A stretch of DNA of 43,597 nucleotides from Flavobacteriales bacterium (lineage in GTDB: Bacteria > Bacteroidota > Bacteroidia > CAIKAF01): assembly GCA_025451295.1 (NCBI GenBank), contig JANWKQ010000177.1, forward strand, positions 1-43,597. Direction: 5' to 3'. The notes below the pieces were generated by a model. That model was given only the letters and a program-made list of their open reading frames with translations. It was not told the DNA's origin and ran no database searches. Below are positions 1-7,802 of the stretch, piece by piece. Both the position numbers and the translations under genes were made by a program. The first letter of the stretch is position 1. The number at the start of each line of letters is the position of its first letter.

Positions 1-423
1 AAAACCATCGATGTAACAGTTGCATCGGGAGACTGGATTGCAGCAGGCACTACCGGAAATAGCGAACACCAATATAGGGCTTCGGTTGCTATTCCTGAAA
101 TTACCCAAAGTGTGATGGATAATGGAATGGTATTGGTTTACTTAAATACAAGCTCTGCTAATGCTCCTTCTGAAGCATCAGGTGGATATGCCCTGGTTCC
201 CTATGTAGTGACCTATGTAGGCTATACCCGTGTTTACAGTGCGGTTTATTATTTAGGGTCAGTAACTTTTACAGAAAAAGATACCGATACAACAACCCCA
301 AGTGTATATAACATGCAATTCCGTGTAGTCGTTTGTGATGAAGTGGAGAAAAACTTATTGATCAATACGGATTTGACCAATTATGATCAGGTAATGCAAA
401 CTTTAGAAAATTCTGAAAAATAA
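1..423 (+). CDS. hypothetical protein, 3' part (5' end outside window)
   Basis: The reading frame is open from base 1 to the TAA at 421-423, so this is the last 140 residues of a longer protein whose start lies upstream. The visible part is rich in T, V, Y and S, with alternating hydrophobic stretches typical of beta-rich exported proteins of Bacteroidota. It ends in a charged segment (VCDEVEK...). No catalytic motif or T9SS tail is seen. It resembles uncharacterised small secreted or lipoprotein families, but I cannot name one. A bidirectional terminator follows. Confidence 0.7.
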   Translation, partial: KTIDVTVASGDWIAAGTTGNSEHQYRASVAIPEITQSVMDNGMVLVYLNTSSANAPSEASGGYALVPYVVTYVGYTRVYSAVYYLGSVTFTEKDTDTTTPSVYNMQFRVVVCDEVEKNLLINTDLTNYDQVMQTLENSEK

Positions 424-442
424 TTTCTTGTTGAACAAAAAC

Positions 443-469
443 AAAAAAGGGTCTTTACGGCCCTTTTTT
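443..469. terminator. bidirectional intrinsic terminator
   Basis: AAAAAAGGG (443-451) pairs with CCCTTTTTT (461-469) around a 9-nt loop. The A and T tracts make it work in both directions. It sits between the convergent gene ending at 423 and efp ending at 483. Confidence 0.75.
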
Positions 470-482
470 TATGTATCGGATT

Positions 483-1043
483 TTATTTCACCCGTGCCAG
501 ATATTCTCCGGTCTCTGGATTTACCTTGATCAATTCTCCCTGATCAATAAACAACGGAACAGAAACGGTGGCTCCGGTTTCAACAGTAGCAGGTTTTAAA
601 GTTCTGGTGGCCGTATCTCCTTTCATACCCGGCTCGGTATAGGTAACTTCCAGATCAACCGATTTTGGCAGGATAACATTGATTGGATTTTCACCTTCGA
701 AAGAAACAATGATCATACTTCCTTCTTTTAAAAATTTGGTTCCGTTACCAAACAAATGGGAAGCTACATGGTATTGTTCATAATTGGTTGTATTCATACA
801 AACCAGGAATTCTCCTTCTGGATATAAATATTGAAGATCATGATCCTCCACACGAACAATTTCAACCTCCTCATCCGGGCGGAAACGGTTTTCCATTTGT
901 TTTCCGCTTTTCAGGTTCCGCATGGTTGCCTGATAAAATGCACGGAGATTTCCAGGTGTCCTATGTATTACATCAGTTATTATACAAAGTTCGCCGTTGT
1001 ACTTTATATAGGAGCCGTTCGATAGATCAGATGCTTTTGCCAT
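483..1043 (-). CDS. efp: translation elongation factor P
   Basis: EF-P binds between the P and E sites of the ribosome and relieves stalling at polyproline. The 186-residue protein has the usual KOW-like N-terminal domain and two OB domains; the C-terminal signature GDTATRTLKPATVETGA is clear. The start is taken at the ATG (MAKASDL...). An in-frame TTG 18 nt upstream lies inside the predicted -7 promoter element, so it is unlikely. The tip of the modified loop reads TPGNLRAF: Asn32 occupies the position of the lysine (E. coli K34) or arginine that is modified in other bacteria. This suggests an EF-P that uses neither beta-lysylation nor rhamnosylation, a form I recall from other Bacteroidota. 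Confidence 0.96.
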   Translation of the reverse strand: MAKASDLSNGSYIKYNGELCIITDVIHRTPGNLRAFYQATMRNLKSGKQMENRFRPDEEVEIVRVEDHDLQYLYPEGEFLVCMNTTNYEQYHVASHLFGNGTKFLKEGSMIIVSFEGENPINVILPKSVDLEVTYTEPGMKGDTATRTLKPATVETGATVSVPLFIDQGELIKVNPETGEYLARVK

Positions 1044-1058
1044 CTTGCTTGTTTTGAG

Positions 1059-1066
1059 CAAAAATA
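1059..1066 (-). promoter_or_regulatory. efp -7 promoter element
   Basis: On the minus strand this reads TATTTTTG, matching the Bacteroidota sigma-ABfr -7 consensus TAnnTTTG. It lies 15 nt before the efp ATG. No clear TTG -33 box is seen at the right distance. Confidence 0.5.
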
Positions 1067-1094
1067 GGGAAAATTCAAGAAACCGGGACCTGAA

Positions 1095-2444
1095 CTAACG
1101 ACGTGATCTGGTCTTGATCTCCTCAATGAGTTTGGGTCTGGCTAACTCACCACTTTCGAATGGAATAAAGCTCCCTTTGCCGGTATCTGCCATCTTTGTC
1201 ATTTGCTGGATCGCCTGTTGATCACCACCAAAACCAACCACGGATAAAATAATTCCCCGATCGTTATAAGCCTTAATGAGATCGGTTGCTTTTCGCGGAT
1301 CTGAATTTGTTCCGTTAAACATTCCATCTGTAACCACAATCACCTGATTGTTTCCGCCTTCGATATATTGATCGATCGCTTCCGCAAAAGCCATTTCAAG
1401 ACCTAATACTCCGTTGGTGGTACCTTTGGCCTGCAGATCATTTATGGTGGGCATAATAATCTCTTTCTGATCGCCAGGAACATTGGTTAGCACTTCTTTT
1501 GTAGAGGTCGCAAAGGTGATCACTGATATCCGGTCAATACTTCGCAATTCCTGCGCCATATAAAGCATTGCTGTTTTCAATGAATCTATTTTTCCCTGTT
1601 GCTTCATGGAACCAGAAACATCAATCAGGAAAACAATATTATTGGCCTTGTAAATACTATTGCTAAAATTCGGATTTTCATCGGGGATAGTGTCCACAAT
1701 AGCGAGGATATTTGTATCTACGGTTGCGGTATCTATTACCAGGGGCGGAATAGTATCATGCTCGATAGGTTGAACATCCAGTGGCAACAATTCATAAACG
1801 ATCTTCTCCATATCCTTTTTCACTCCGACCATCAAATTCAGGTCCCGATATCCATCCGCCTTTGCCAACGAGATATAGAGGCCTACCGGTATCTTTTGCT
1901 TGAATTCTCCTCTTCCGTTCGTATAGATACTTTCAGTCCCTGCAAAACGAACTACAGCATTCGAAAGCGGTTGTTTGGTGATCTTATCAACGACTATTCC
2001 CTCGATCGTATATTCCTGTTGTTTTATTTTCCCATTTGAATCAAACTCGGGACATTGTGTAAGTGCATTGTCTGCCATGGCCTTGATCTGGCCTTTTACA
2101 TTCAATTTGATCGGATCATTAGTTGCGCTTGAGTATAACAAAACCTCTTCCGCAAAATTCCCGGTTTTTTCTGTATAAAAATAAACCCGTATTTCCCCTT
2201 TTTCACCTGATTCGATTCGATTCCGTGGATATTCCACAATAATGTTACGACTCGTTTTTGGGGCAAGAATATAAAGAGGATCAAATGAAGTATTTTCAAA
2301 GGTAAAAACAGCAGGAGGATTGTCCCAAACCTTAACCGTACCAAAATTATAAGATAGCTCGGTTATTTGCAGCCCACGAAATCCTTGCTGGTAAAGGTTT
2401 TGGACCAGGAAAAGCGCAATCAGAAGAGCCCAGCATTTTCGCAT
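1095..2444 (-). CDS. DUF1573/carboxypeptidase-like/VWA domain secreted protein
   Basis: 449 residues. The N-terminus has a signal-like hydrophobic segment (residues 5-16). Residues about 25-120 resemble a DUF1573/ASH-type beta-sandwich (YNFGTVKVW...PAVFTFENTS). Residues 146-220 resemble a carboxypeptidase regulatory-like domain (IEGIVVDKITKQPLSNAVVRF). Residues 268-440 form a von Willebrand A domain with an intact MIDAS: D275-V-S277-G-S279, T342/T343 and D373. It probably acts outside the inner membrane as a metal-dependent adhesion or assembly factor. The three-domain order is unusual. Its stop is 51 nt from the efp start, and the two genes share a direction. The ligand is unknown. Confidence 0.85.
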   Translation of the reverse strand: MRKCWALLIALFLVQNLYQQGFRGLQITELSYNFGTVKVWDNPPAVFTFENTSFDPLYILAPKTSRNIIVEYPRNRIESGEKGEIRVYFYTEKTGNFAEEVLLYSSATNDPIKLNVKGQIKAMADNALTQCPEFDSNGKIKQQEYTIEGIVVDKITKQPLSNAVVRFAGTESIYTNGRGEFKQKIPVGLYISLAKADGYRDLNLMVGVKKDMEKIVYELLPLDVQPIEHDTIPPLVIDTATVDTNILAIVDTIPDENPNFSNSIYKANNIVFLIDVSGSMKQQGKIDSLKTAMLYMAQELRSIDRISVITFATSTKEVLTNVPGDQKEIIMPTINDLQAKGTTNGVLGLEMAFAEAIDQYIEGGNNQVIVVTDGMFNGTNSDPRKATDLIKAYNDRGIILSVVGFGGDQQAIQQMTKMADTGKGSFIPFESGELARPKLIEEIKTRSRR

Positions 2445-2472
2445 GTAACGGTGTTTGGTAATTAATAAACCA

Positions 2473-2480
2473 CAAAAGTA
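2473..2480 (-). promoter_or_regulatory. -7 promoter element of the VWA gene
   Basis: The minus strand reads TACTTTTG, preceded 23 nt upstream by TTTG. This fits TTTG-N(19-23)-TAnnTTTG. It is 28 nt before the ATG at 2444. Confidence 0.5.
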
Positions 2481-2532
2481 GTTGAAATATTATGGTTTAC
2501 TTACAAATAAGTAGGGGCAACTTAGATGCCAA

Positions 2533-3051
2533 CTATTCGGAGATAACCGGGTCTATGGCAAAATTTAATAGAATTAAAGAGATCGCTTTCTGGTAAAGTT
2601 GATAATCGTCTGTTGCTTTTATCTTTTTCAGTTCAATCCAACCCCGCCAGATGAGGCTTTTATCAGCACCATTGATTATGTCAATGATCAGGTGGTTACT
2701 CTTGATTTTTTTCTTTTTATAGCCCTTGGGCGGATTAGGCAGATCGGCAAACTGCATTCCTTCATACATATTGATCAGTAAGGTTCCATTCTCCGATTCT
2801 CCGTCTAAAATGGTCAGATTTTTTAGGCTAACCTCATTATAAAGAATAAAATACTTACTTTCATTTATCACAAGGTCAGATTTTTTTAGATAGGGGCTGG
2901 CCATGTCATGAACATCCAGAGGTGAGTTTTGAATGAAGAAATGGTTGAATTTATTGAACTCTACCGTGGCATTCCGGTAAAAAAAAACCTTCTGTCCTGA
3001 AGCCGATAAATAAATCAGAAAAAAGCCTATGAGTTGCACAAATTTTAGCAT
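2533..3051 (-). CDS. DUF4136-like secreted protein
   Basis: 172 residues with a signal peptide (about residues 1-19, ending SASGQ). The segments LIIDIINGADKSLIWRGW and an earlier KFNHFF region match the layout of DUF4136 envelope proteins, where a 'lvD...LvWrG' strand is conserved. There is no lipobox cysteine, so it is probably periplasmic or secreted rather than a lipoprotein. The function of the family is unknown. It is divergent from the cyclophilin gene (40 nt between starts). Confidence 0.6.
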   Translation of the reverse strand: MLKFVQLIGFFLIYLSASGQKVFFYRNATVEFNKFNHFFIQNSPLDVHDMASPYLKKSDLVINESKYFILYNEVSLKNLTILDGESENGTLLINMYEGMQFADLPNPPKGYKKKKIKSNHLIIDIINGADKSLIWRGWIELKKIKATDDYQLYQKAISLILLNFAIDPVISE

Positions 3052-3091
3052 AGTTTTGTCGCCTTGTTAATCAATCAAATTTACAAAAAAT

Positions 3092-3526
3092 ATGCATGCC
3101 GAATTACATACGGATCATGGAGTGATGAAAATTGAGTTTTTTGAAACAGACGCTCCAAACACAGTGACAAATTTTACCAAGCTTATTAAAGAGGGGTACT
3201 ATAATGGTCTTACTTTTCACCGGGTCATTCCTGATTTTGTAGTTCAGGGTGGATGTCCGAATGGAACCGGAAGTGGCGGACCTGGTTATACCATCAAATG
3301 TGAGTTAGATGGTGGAAACCAATATCACGACCGGGGGGTCCTTTCCATGGCTCATGCAGGAAGGGATACCGGAGGTTCGCAGTTCTTTATTTGTCATAAC
3401 CGCCAAAACACCCAGCATTTGGATAGAAACCATACTTGCTTCGGAAAAGTTACTGAAAATGTGGACATTGTTGATAAAATTAAACAGGGCGATAAAATTA
3501 TTAAGCTCTTAATAATTGAAAGCTAA
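3092..3526 (+). CDS. cyclophilin-type peptidyl-prolyl cis-trans isomerase
   Basis: 144 residues, a single cyclophilin domain. The active-site block [13 protein letters not shown] carries the catalytic Arg and Phe, followed by [26 protein letters not shown] and [12 protein letters not shown]. The cyclosporin-binding Trp position is Leu/His here, as in many bacterial forms. There is no signal peptide, so it is a cytosolic (PpiB-like) isomerase of peptidyl-proline bonds. It is transcribed alone. Confidence 0.95.
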   Translation: MHAELHTDHGVMKIEFFETDAPNTVTNFTKLIKEGYYNGLTFHRVIPDFVVQGGCPNGTGSGGPGYTIKCELDGGNQYHDRGVLSMAHAGRDTGGSQFFICHNRQNTQHLDRNHTCFGKVTENVDIVDKIKQGDKIIKLLIIES

Positions 3527-3680
3527 TAAATTATAATTTAGTTAAATCTAAATTAAATCCAGATTAAGTATGTATCATGGTCATTGTTAATAAATTTTTG
3601 ACGCCGGTTTAACACTAAAATCAAATTATACATTTATTTTTACCCCAGGAATAACTAATTTTACCAATCAGAATTTAAAA

Positions 3681-3686
3681 AGGAGA
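3681..3686 (+). promoter_or_regulatory. strong Shine-Dalgarno site
   Basis: AGGAGA lies 10 nt before the ATG at 3697. Such sites are rare in this phylum and in this window, which makes it notable and supports the chosen start. Confidence 0.6.
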
Positions 3687-3696
3687 TAATTCAGCT

Positions 3697-4116
3697 ATGT
3701 TAGGTCAAAGTGCAAGTGTAATCGTAAAAAGAAAAAACATCCAGGTGGTTGTAGACTATTGTTTAGACAACCGGATTGAAACCAAAATGACTCCAAGAGA
3801 TATGCCCGAAGAATGGGAATTGGAGTTTAATGTAGCCGATATTATGTTAGCGATCAATCTTGGAATGTTTTTAAGAGAAAACAAACTTGAATTGATCGGT
3901 TTACTCAACAGCAGTACCATAAAAAATTCAACTGCTCCAACCGCAGTTAAAGCTCCCCGAAAGAAAAAAAATGAGTCTTCTAAAGCAGATGAAAATAATA
4001 CCGGTGCATTAAATACCGAAGGAATTTTTAAAACCTCTTCACTTAACACCGAAAATATATTTAATACAGCTCCTGCCAGCGCTACGATAGAAAGCGACGA
4101 CGAGCTACCACTGTAA
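3697..4116 (+). CDS. conserved-looking hypothetical protein with charged low-complexity tail
   Basis: 139 residues, not recognised. Residues 1-75 look folded (VIVKRKNIQVVVDYCLDNR...ELEFNVADIMLAINLGMFLRENKLELIGLL). After that comes a Lys/Asn/Ser/Thr-rich tail with a near repeat (LNTEGIFKTSSLNTENIFNTAP) and an acidic end (DDELPL). There is no signal peptide or membrane segment. A strong Shine-Dalgarno site and an own terminator indicate a real monocistronic gene, possibly well expressed. The tail repeat may be a short linear motif for partner binding (inference). Confidence 0.75.
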   Translation: MLGQSASVIVKRKNIQVVVDYCLDNRIETKMTPRDMPEEWELEFNVADIMLAINLGMFLRENKLELIGLLNSSTIKNSTAPTAVKAPRKKKNESSKADENNTGALNTEGIFKTSSLNTENIFNTAPASATIESDDELPL

Positions 4117-4140
4117 TCGTACAGTGTGCATTTTTATAGA

Positions 4141-4197
4141 CGCCTGTAACCTCAGTGCCGGATTTTTAAAATAAAAGGTTACAGGTGTTCTTTTTTT
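4141..4197 (+). terminator. intrinsic terminator
   Basis: CGCCTGTAACCT (4141-4152) pairs with AGGTTACAGGTG (4176-4187, one G-T pair), followed by TTCTTTTTTT. It terminates the gene ending at 4116. Confidence 0.75.
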
Positions 4198-4345
4198 GTG
4201 CTTACGGCCTTCATAATTTCTCAGCTATCTTTGTTGGACTTCAAAATTTAAACCCTCATTTACTTTCAGTAAAATCGGGCTCAAATTTCTTGTCCGCCTT
4301 GATATCTAAGTTTTATGAAGGCCTTTGTTTTTTGGGAATTTTTGC

Positions 4346-4377
4346 GTTGAATTGTTAGAATTGACTTATTACCTTTG
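4346..4377 (+). promoter_or_regulatory. guaD promoter
   Basis: GTTG (4346-4349), a 20-nt spacer and TACCTTTG (4370-4377) match the Bacteroidota -33/-7 pattern. The final G is 4 nt before the ATG, predicting a leaderless or nearly leaderless transcript. Confidence 0.65.
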
Positions 4378-4381
4378 ACAA

Positions 4382-4855
4382 ATGGAGCAACATGAATCAT
4401 TTATGCAAATGGCAATTGAAGTGGCCCTCACTGGAATGAATTCCGATGTTGGGGGCCCTTTTGGCTGTATTATTGTCAAGGATGGCAAGTTGGTCGGCAA
4501 AGGATGCAATAGTGTTGCCTCAACCAATGATCCTACTGCCCATGCAGAGGTAGTTGCAATTCGGGATGCCTGTAAAAATCTGAATCACTTTCAACTGGAT
4601 GGCTGTTTCATCTATACCACCTGTGAGCCATGCCCAATGTGTCTGGGAGCCATTTATTGGGCCAGACCCTCCAAGGTATATTACGGTTGTACCCGAAAGG
4701 ATGCAGCAGCCTTTGAATTTGATGATGATTTTATCTATAAGGAACTTGAATTGCCCTTGGGTGAAAGACAAATCCCCATTTATCAGGTAAATCGTAAAGA
4801 AGCCTTTAAATTGTTCAAAATCTGGAAGGAAAAACTGAGTAAGATTAAATATTAA
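4382..4855 (+). CDS. guaD: guanine deaminase (nucleoside deaminase family)
   Basis: Guanine deaminase hydrolyses guanine to xanthine and ammonia in purine salvage. The 157-residue length and sequence follow the small CDA-fold enzyme of Bacillus (about 156 residues): GGPFG near the start, DPTAHAEV with zinc ligand H54 and proton shuttle E56, CEPCPMCLGAIYWARP with zinc ligands C84 and C87, and the late FDDDFIYKE and IPIYQV blocks. These last blocks distinguish it from tRNA adenosine deaminase TadA. It is cytosolic and monocistronic, with its own promoter and terminator. Confidence 0.87.
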   Translation: MEQHESFMQMAIEVALTGMNSDVGGPFGCIIVKDGKLVGKGCNSVASTNDPTAHAEVVAIRDACKNLNHFQLDGCFIYTTCEPCPMCLGAIYWARPSKVYYGCTRKDAAAFEFDDDFIYKELELPLGERQIPIYQVNRKEAFKLFKIWKEKLSKIKY

Positions 4856-4860
4856 TATAA

Positions 4861-4891
4861 ACATCCCGTTCGGTTATACCGAACGGGATGT
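4861..4891. terminator. bidirectional intrinsic terminator
   Basis: A perfect 13-bp stem (4861-4873 with 4879-4891) with a TTATA loop, followed by TTT. It lies between convergent guaD and the coiled-coil gene ending at 4926. Confidence 0.85.
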
Positions 4892-4925
4892 TTAACCCTC
4901 TACTCTATTCGATCCGGAATATTTC

Positions 4926-5591
4926 CTATTTCAAGACTTCGTCCGCGGTTTTGGATTCAGTTTTAATAGCCGCTTTTTGAACTGAGATCAGACCTTTATC
5001 CTGCTTGATCTCTTTTTCCTTTAAGGCGATGGTTTTTGTAGCCTTATTGATCCCTGCTTCATTATGATCCCGTTTCGCCTTATTAAGCTGGTTTTTTGCT
5101 TTGCAAAGATCCATCTTATCCGTAGCCAGCTCCTCACGATAACCAGCGATCATTAATAAACGATCCTGTTTAAGCGCCTCTCTATCCACCATAAAATGCA
5201 ACTGATCTCTGAACAGATCAAATTTAGCCTTCTTTAGTTTTCTTCTGGAGGTATTCATGACGGCTTTATCTCCGAGTTTCTTTTTAATCCTCACATCCTC
5301 TTTGAGAGCCTTTAACTTATACTCATCCCGCAAGATAGCGAGCCGGTAATTCTCCATTCCAAACTGATTGTCCGAATAAAATCCCAGCGCTCCCCAACGA
5401 TACGTAACCGCCAACTTATATTCCGGAGTCAATCTGTTTTGCGAAATTGCTCCACCTTTGTTGGTCGCTTTATGAATCCTTTTCAACTCTATATTCCCTG
5501 ATCCTTTTAATCCATCAGCGGCGAAAGCCACATTTAAACTACAGATCATTAATCCAACGGTCCATAGTTTCTTTAATCCATTCGTTTTCAT
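4926..5591 (-). CDS. secreted coiled-coil hypothetical protein
   Basis: 221 residues, not recognised. A signal peptide (about residues 1-25, ending NVAFA|AD) is followed by a short beta-like region (YKLAVTYRWGALGFYSDNQFG). From about residue 75 to the end it is strongly Lys/Glu/Asp/Ala/Leu-rich and almost certainly helical or coiled coil. It is likely periplasmic. A GGAGGG Shine-Dalgarno site 7 nt before the ATG is unusual for this genome and supports the start. It is monocistronic. Confidence 0.7.
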   Translation of the reverse strand: MKTNGLKKLWTVGLMICSLNVAFAADGLKGSGNIELKRIHKATNKGGAISQNRLTPEYKLAVTYRWGALGFYSDNQFGMENYRLAILRDEYKLKALKEDVRIKKKLGDKAVMNTSRRKLKKAKFDLFRDQLHFMVDREALKQDRLLMIAGYREELATDKMDLCKAKNQLNKAKRDHNEAGINKATKTIALKEKEIKQDKGLISVQKAAIKTESKTADEVLK

Positions 5592-5598
5592 TTTTTTG

Positions 5599-5604
5599 CC
5601 CTCC
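5599..5604 (-). promoter_or_regulatory. strong Shine-Dalgarno site
   Basis: The minus strand reads GGAGGG, 7 nt before the ATG at 5591. It is one of only two strong sites noticed in the window. Confidence 0.6.
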
Positions 5605-5828
5605 GAATTTTTCGTTCAACAATCTTACAGATCTACGTCTGCTTTCTTAATACCATTAACCCCACAAAATAAATACCCCGTTCAGAATCAAAGACAGAAA
5701 CAGCGTTGTAATTACTTTATTATAAGCCAAATGCACAAAATGACAGGCTCCCTTTTAAATATTAGATAAAAAAGGATATTCTTGAAATTTTGAGAAAATA
5801 TGTATCGTTTTGATGGTTTTAATAAAAC

Positions 5829-5857
5829 AAAAAGCCCGATAAAATACCGGGCTTTTT
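5829..5857. terminator. intrinsic terminator of the helicase gene
   Basis: AAAAAGCCCG (5829-5838) pairs with CGGGCTTTTT (5848-5857), loop 9 nt. On the minus strand it lies 27 nt downstream of the helicase stop and ends in a T tract. The rest of 5605-5883 shows nothing else clear. Confidence 0.85.
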
Positions 5858-5883
5858 ATATAATTTATCTATAAAGATCAACT

Positions 5884-7506
5884 TTAATCCTTGGCTCTCT
5901 CTACAATTGATCTTTTTCCTTTGTTTTTAAAATGTGAAATGATCTGCTCAGATTGCTCATAAGGTACCGTGAAGAAGCTAAATTTTTCCATGACCTTTAC
6001 ATTGTTGATCATTCGCTGACGAACACCTGTTTCATTTTCGATAAATTCAACCAAAGCACGTGCATTAAAGTTGTCCATTTTACCTTTGGCGATAAATAAA
6101 CGAATGGCAGAGTCGGAATTACCTCCTCCACTATAACTATTCGATTTTCCAAACCGGTCTGACCGGTCGGTTCTCTCGTAGCTTCCTGAAGATTCTTTAA
6201 TATGTTTATATGAATTCGTATCAAACTCCTTTTCGTAGTTGAGCTTTAGTAAAGCTGCAATGATTAGTTCCGGTTCATTCACTGCGAGCAGTTGTCCTGC
6301 CACTTCTTCATATCTATCGATACCATTGGTTTCAATCACTGTGTTAACCGAGTTCAGTAATTGGCGGACCCGGGTTGTAACAATCTCCTTTACCTCAGGA
6401 AGTTTGCGCTTTTGTATTTGTTTTTTTACAATTCGCTTTACCTGGGTAAATTTTCTGGTTTCACCGGGCGATACTAAAGAGATGGCAATTCCTGTCTTCC
6501 CTGCACGACCTGTTCTTCCGATACGATGCACATAGGTTTCTGCATCCTGTGGAAGCGAATAATTGATCACGTGTGTCAGATCTTTTACATCGATCCCACG
6601 AGCTGCAACATCAGTAGCTACCAAAATATTTAATACCTTCTTTTTAAACAGGGAAAGCGTTTTTTCACGCTGGCTTTGCGCCACATCGCCATGCATTGCT
6701 TCTGCGGCATAGCCATGTTCGATGAGCCATTGTGCCACTTCATCGGTTTGTATCTTGGTCATACAAAAAATAAGACCATAAAATTCCGGCTCAATATCAA
6801 TTAAGCGGGATAAGGCCTCTTTTTTATCCCGTTCGGCTACATCCAGATAATACTGTTCCACCAATTCGGCGGTTGAATGTTGAGGTTCAATTTGAATTTC
6901 ATCATATTTTCCCATATGCCGTTTAGCAATGCCGAGGATCTCTCTTGGCATCGTAGCTGAAAATAAAAGCATCCTTCGGTCAGCAGGCATTTTAGCGATA
7001 ATCGATTCGATATCCTCCACAAAACCCATGTTGAGCATTTCGTCGGCCTCATCGAGTATGAGATGCGAAATTCTATCTAGTTTAAGTGTGCCTCTTTCGA
7101 TGTGATCGATAATTCTACCAGGAGTGCCTACCACAATCTCGCAACCCTTTTTTAGGTCTTTAAATTGTGCAACAATGCTGGTGCCGCCGTAAATAGTGGC
7201 GACGAAGAGTTTTTTATCTCCCTTATAGGAAATAATTTCCTGAGATACCTGCTGCGCAAGTTCCCTGGTTGGGACTAAAATTAATGCTTGTGGATAACCT
7301 GTTTTTTCCTCTAGGAGTTCGATAAGAGGTAGACCAAAAGCCGCTGTTTTACCTGTTCCGGTTTGTGCCTGACCTACTATATCTGCCTTACCCTGAAGTA
7401 ACAACGGAATTGCTTGTTCCTGTATTGGAGTAGGATTAACAAATCCTTTTATTTCCAATGCCTGCAATGTAGATTCTGACAAACCCAAGTCTTTGAATAA
7501 TGTCAT
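5884..7506 (-). CDS. DEAD-box ATP-dependent RNA helicase (CsdA/DeaD-like)
   Basis: 540 residues from the ATG (MTLFKDLGLS...). An upstream in-frame TTG falls in the -7 box and is rejected. All helicase motifs are present in order: Q motif (TPIQEQAIP), I (AQTGTGKT), Ia (PTRELAQQ), TPGR, II (DEAD), III (SAT) and VI (HRIGRTGRAG). The last ~75 residues (SAIRLFIAKGKMDNFNAR...) form a DbpA-type RNA-binding domain, preceded by a Ser/Gly/Arg linker. Such proteins unwind structured rRNA and mRNA, often in the cold. It is monocistronic. Confidence 0.94.
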   Translation of the reverse strand: MTLFKDLGLSESTLQALEIKGFVNPTPIQEQAIPLLLQGKADIVGQAQTGTGKTAAFGLPLIELLEEKTGYPQALILVPTRELAQQVSQEIISYKGDKKLFVATIYGGTSIVAQFKDLKKGCEIVVGTPGRIIDHIERGTLKLDRISHLILDEADEMLNMGFVEDIESIIAKMPADRRMLLFSATMPREILGIAKRHMGKYDEIQIEPQHSTAELVEQYYLDVAERDKKEALSRLIDIEPEFYGLIFCMTKIQTDEVAQWLIEHGYAAEAMHGDVAQSQREKTLSLFKKKVLNILVATDVAARGIDVKDLTHVINYSLPQDAETYVHRIGRTGRAGKTGIAISLVSPGETRKFTQVKRIVKKQIQKRKLPEVKEIVTTRVRQLLNSVNTVIETNGIDRYEEVAGQLLAVNEPELIIAALLKLNYEKEFDTNSYKHIKESSGSYERTDRSDRFGKSNSYSGGGNSDSAIRLFIAKGKMDNFNARALVEFIENETGVRQRMINNVKVMEKFSFFTVPYEQSEQIISHFKNKGKRSIVERAKD

Positions 7507-7527
7507 ATATAAAGTACGAATTGGCCG

Positions 7528-7558
7528 CAAAGGTATGGTTAAAATATAAGAATAGCAA
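7528..7558 (-). promoter_or_regulatory. helicase promoter
   Basis: On the minus strand TTG (7556-7558), a 20-nt spacer and TACCTTTG (7528-7535), 21 nt before the ATG at 7506. This is a full match to the Bacteroidota -33/-7 pattern. Confidence 0.65.
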
Positions 7559-7738
7559 GTATTTCCAAATATCTTGCTCCTGAATGTACTGATAATTTGC
7601 AGTTTTTAGTATACTGCTCTTCCGGAATGCCTGCAATTAAGGAGAGCCAGAGATTGAGGCCTTAAGATTTTTAGCAATCAGCGGCTTTCATTGCCTTGCG
7701 TAGATTTGTTTGCAGAAAACATTAAAGGTAATAAAGAA

Positions 7739-7771
7739 GCCGTTCTTAAAAACGCTTTTTTCAAGAACGGC
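7739..7771 (-). terminator. intrinsic terminator of the T9SS cargo gene
   Basis: GCCGTTCTT (7739-7747) pairs with AAGAACGGC (7763-7771). On the minus strand it follows the stop at 7803 and runs into a T-rich stretch. Confidence 0.65.
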
Positions 7772-7802
7772 CAATATCTGGATGAAATAATTTACTCGAT
7801 CT

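Noticed and set aside
788-1057. Plus-strand frames inside efp
   Set aside because: They are shadows of the efp coding frame.
1079-1091. Second copy of the 36.9-kb element
   Set aside because: Only AACCGGGACC is shared; too short to call a repeat copy.
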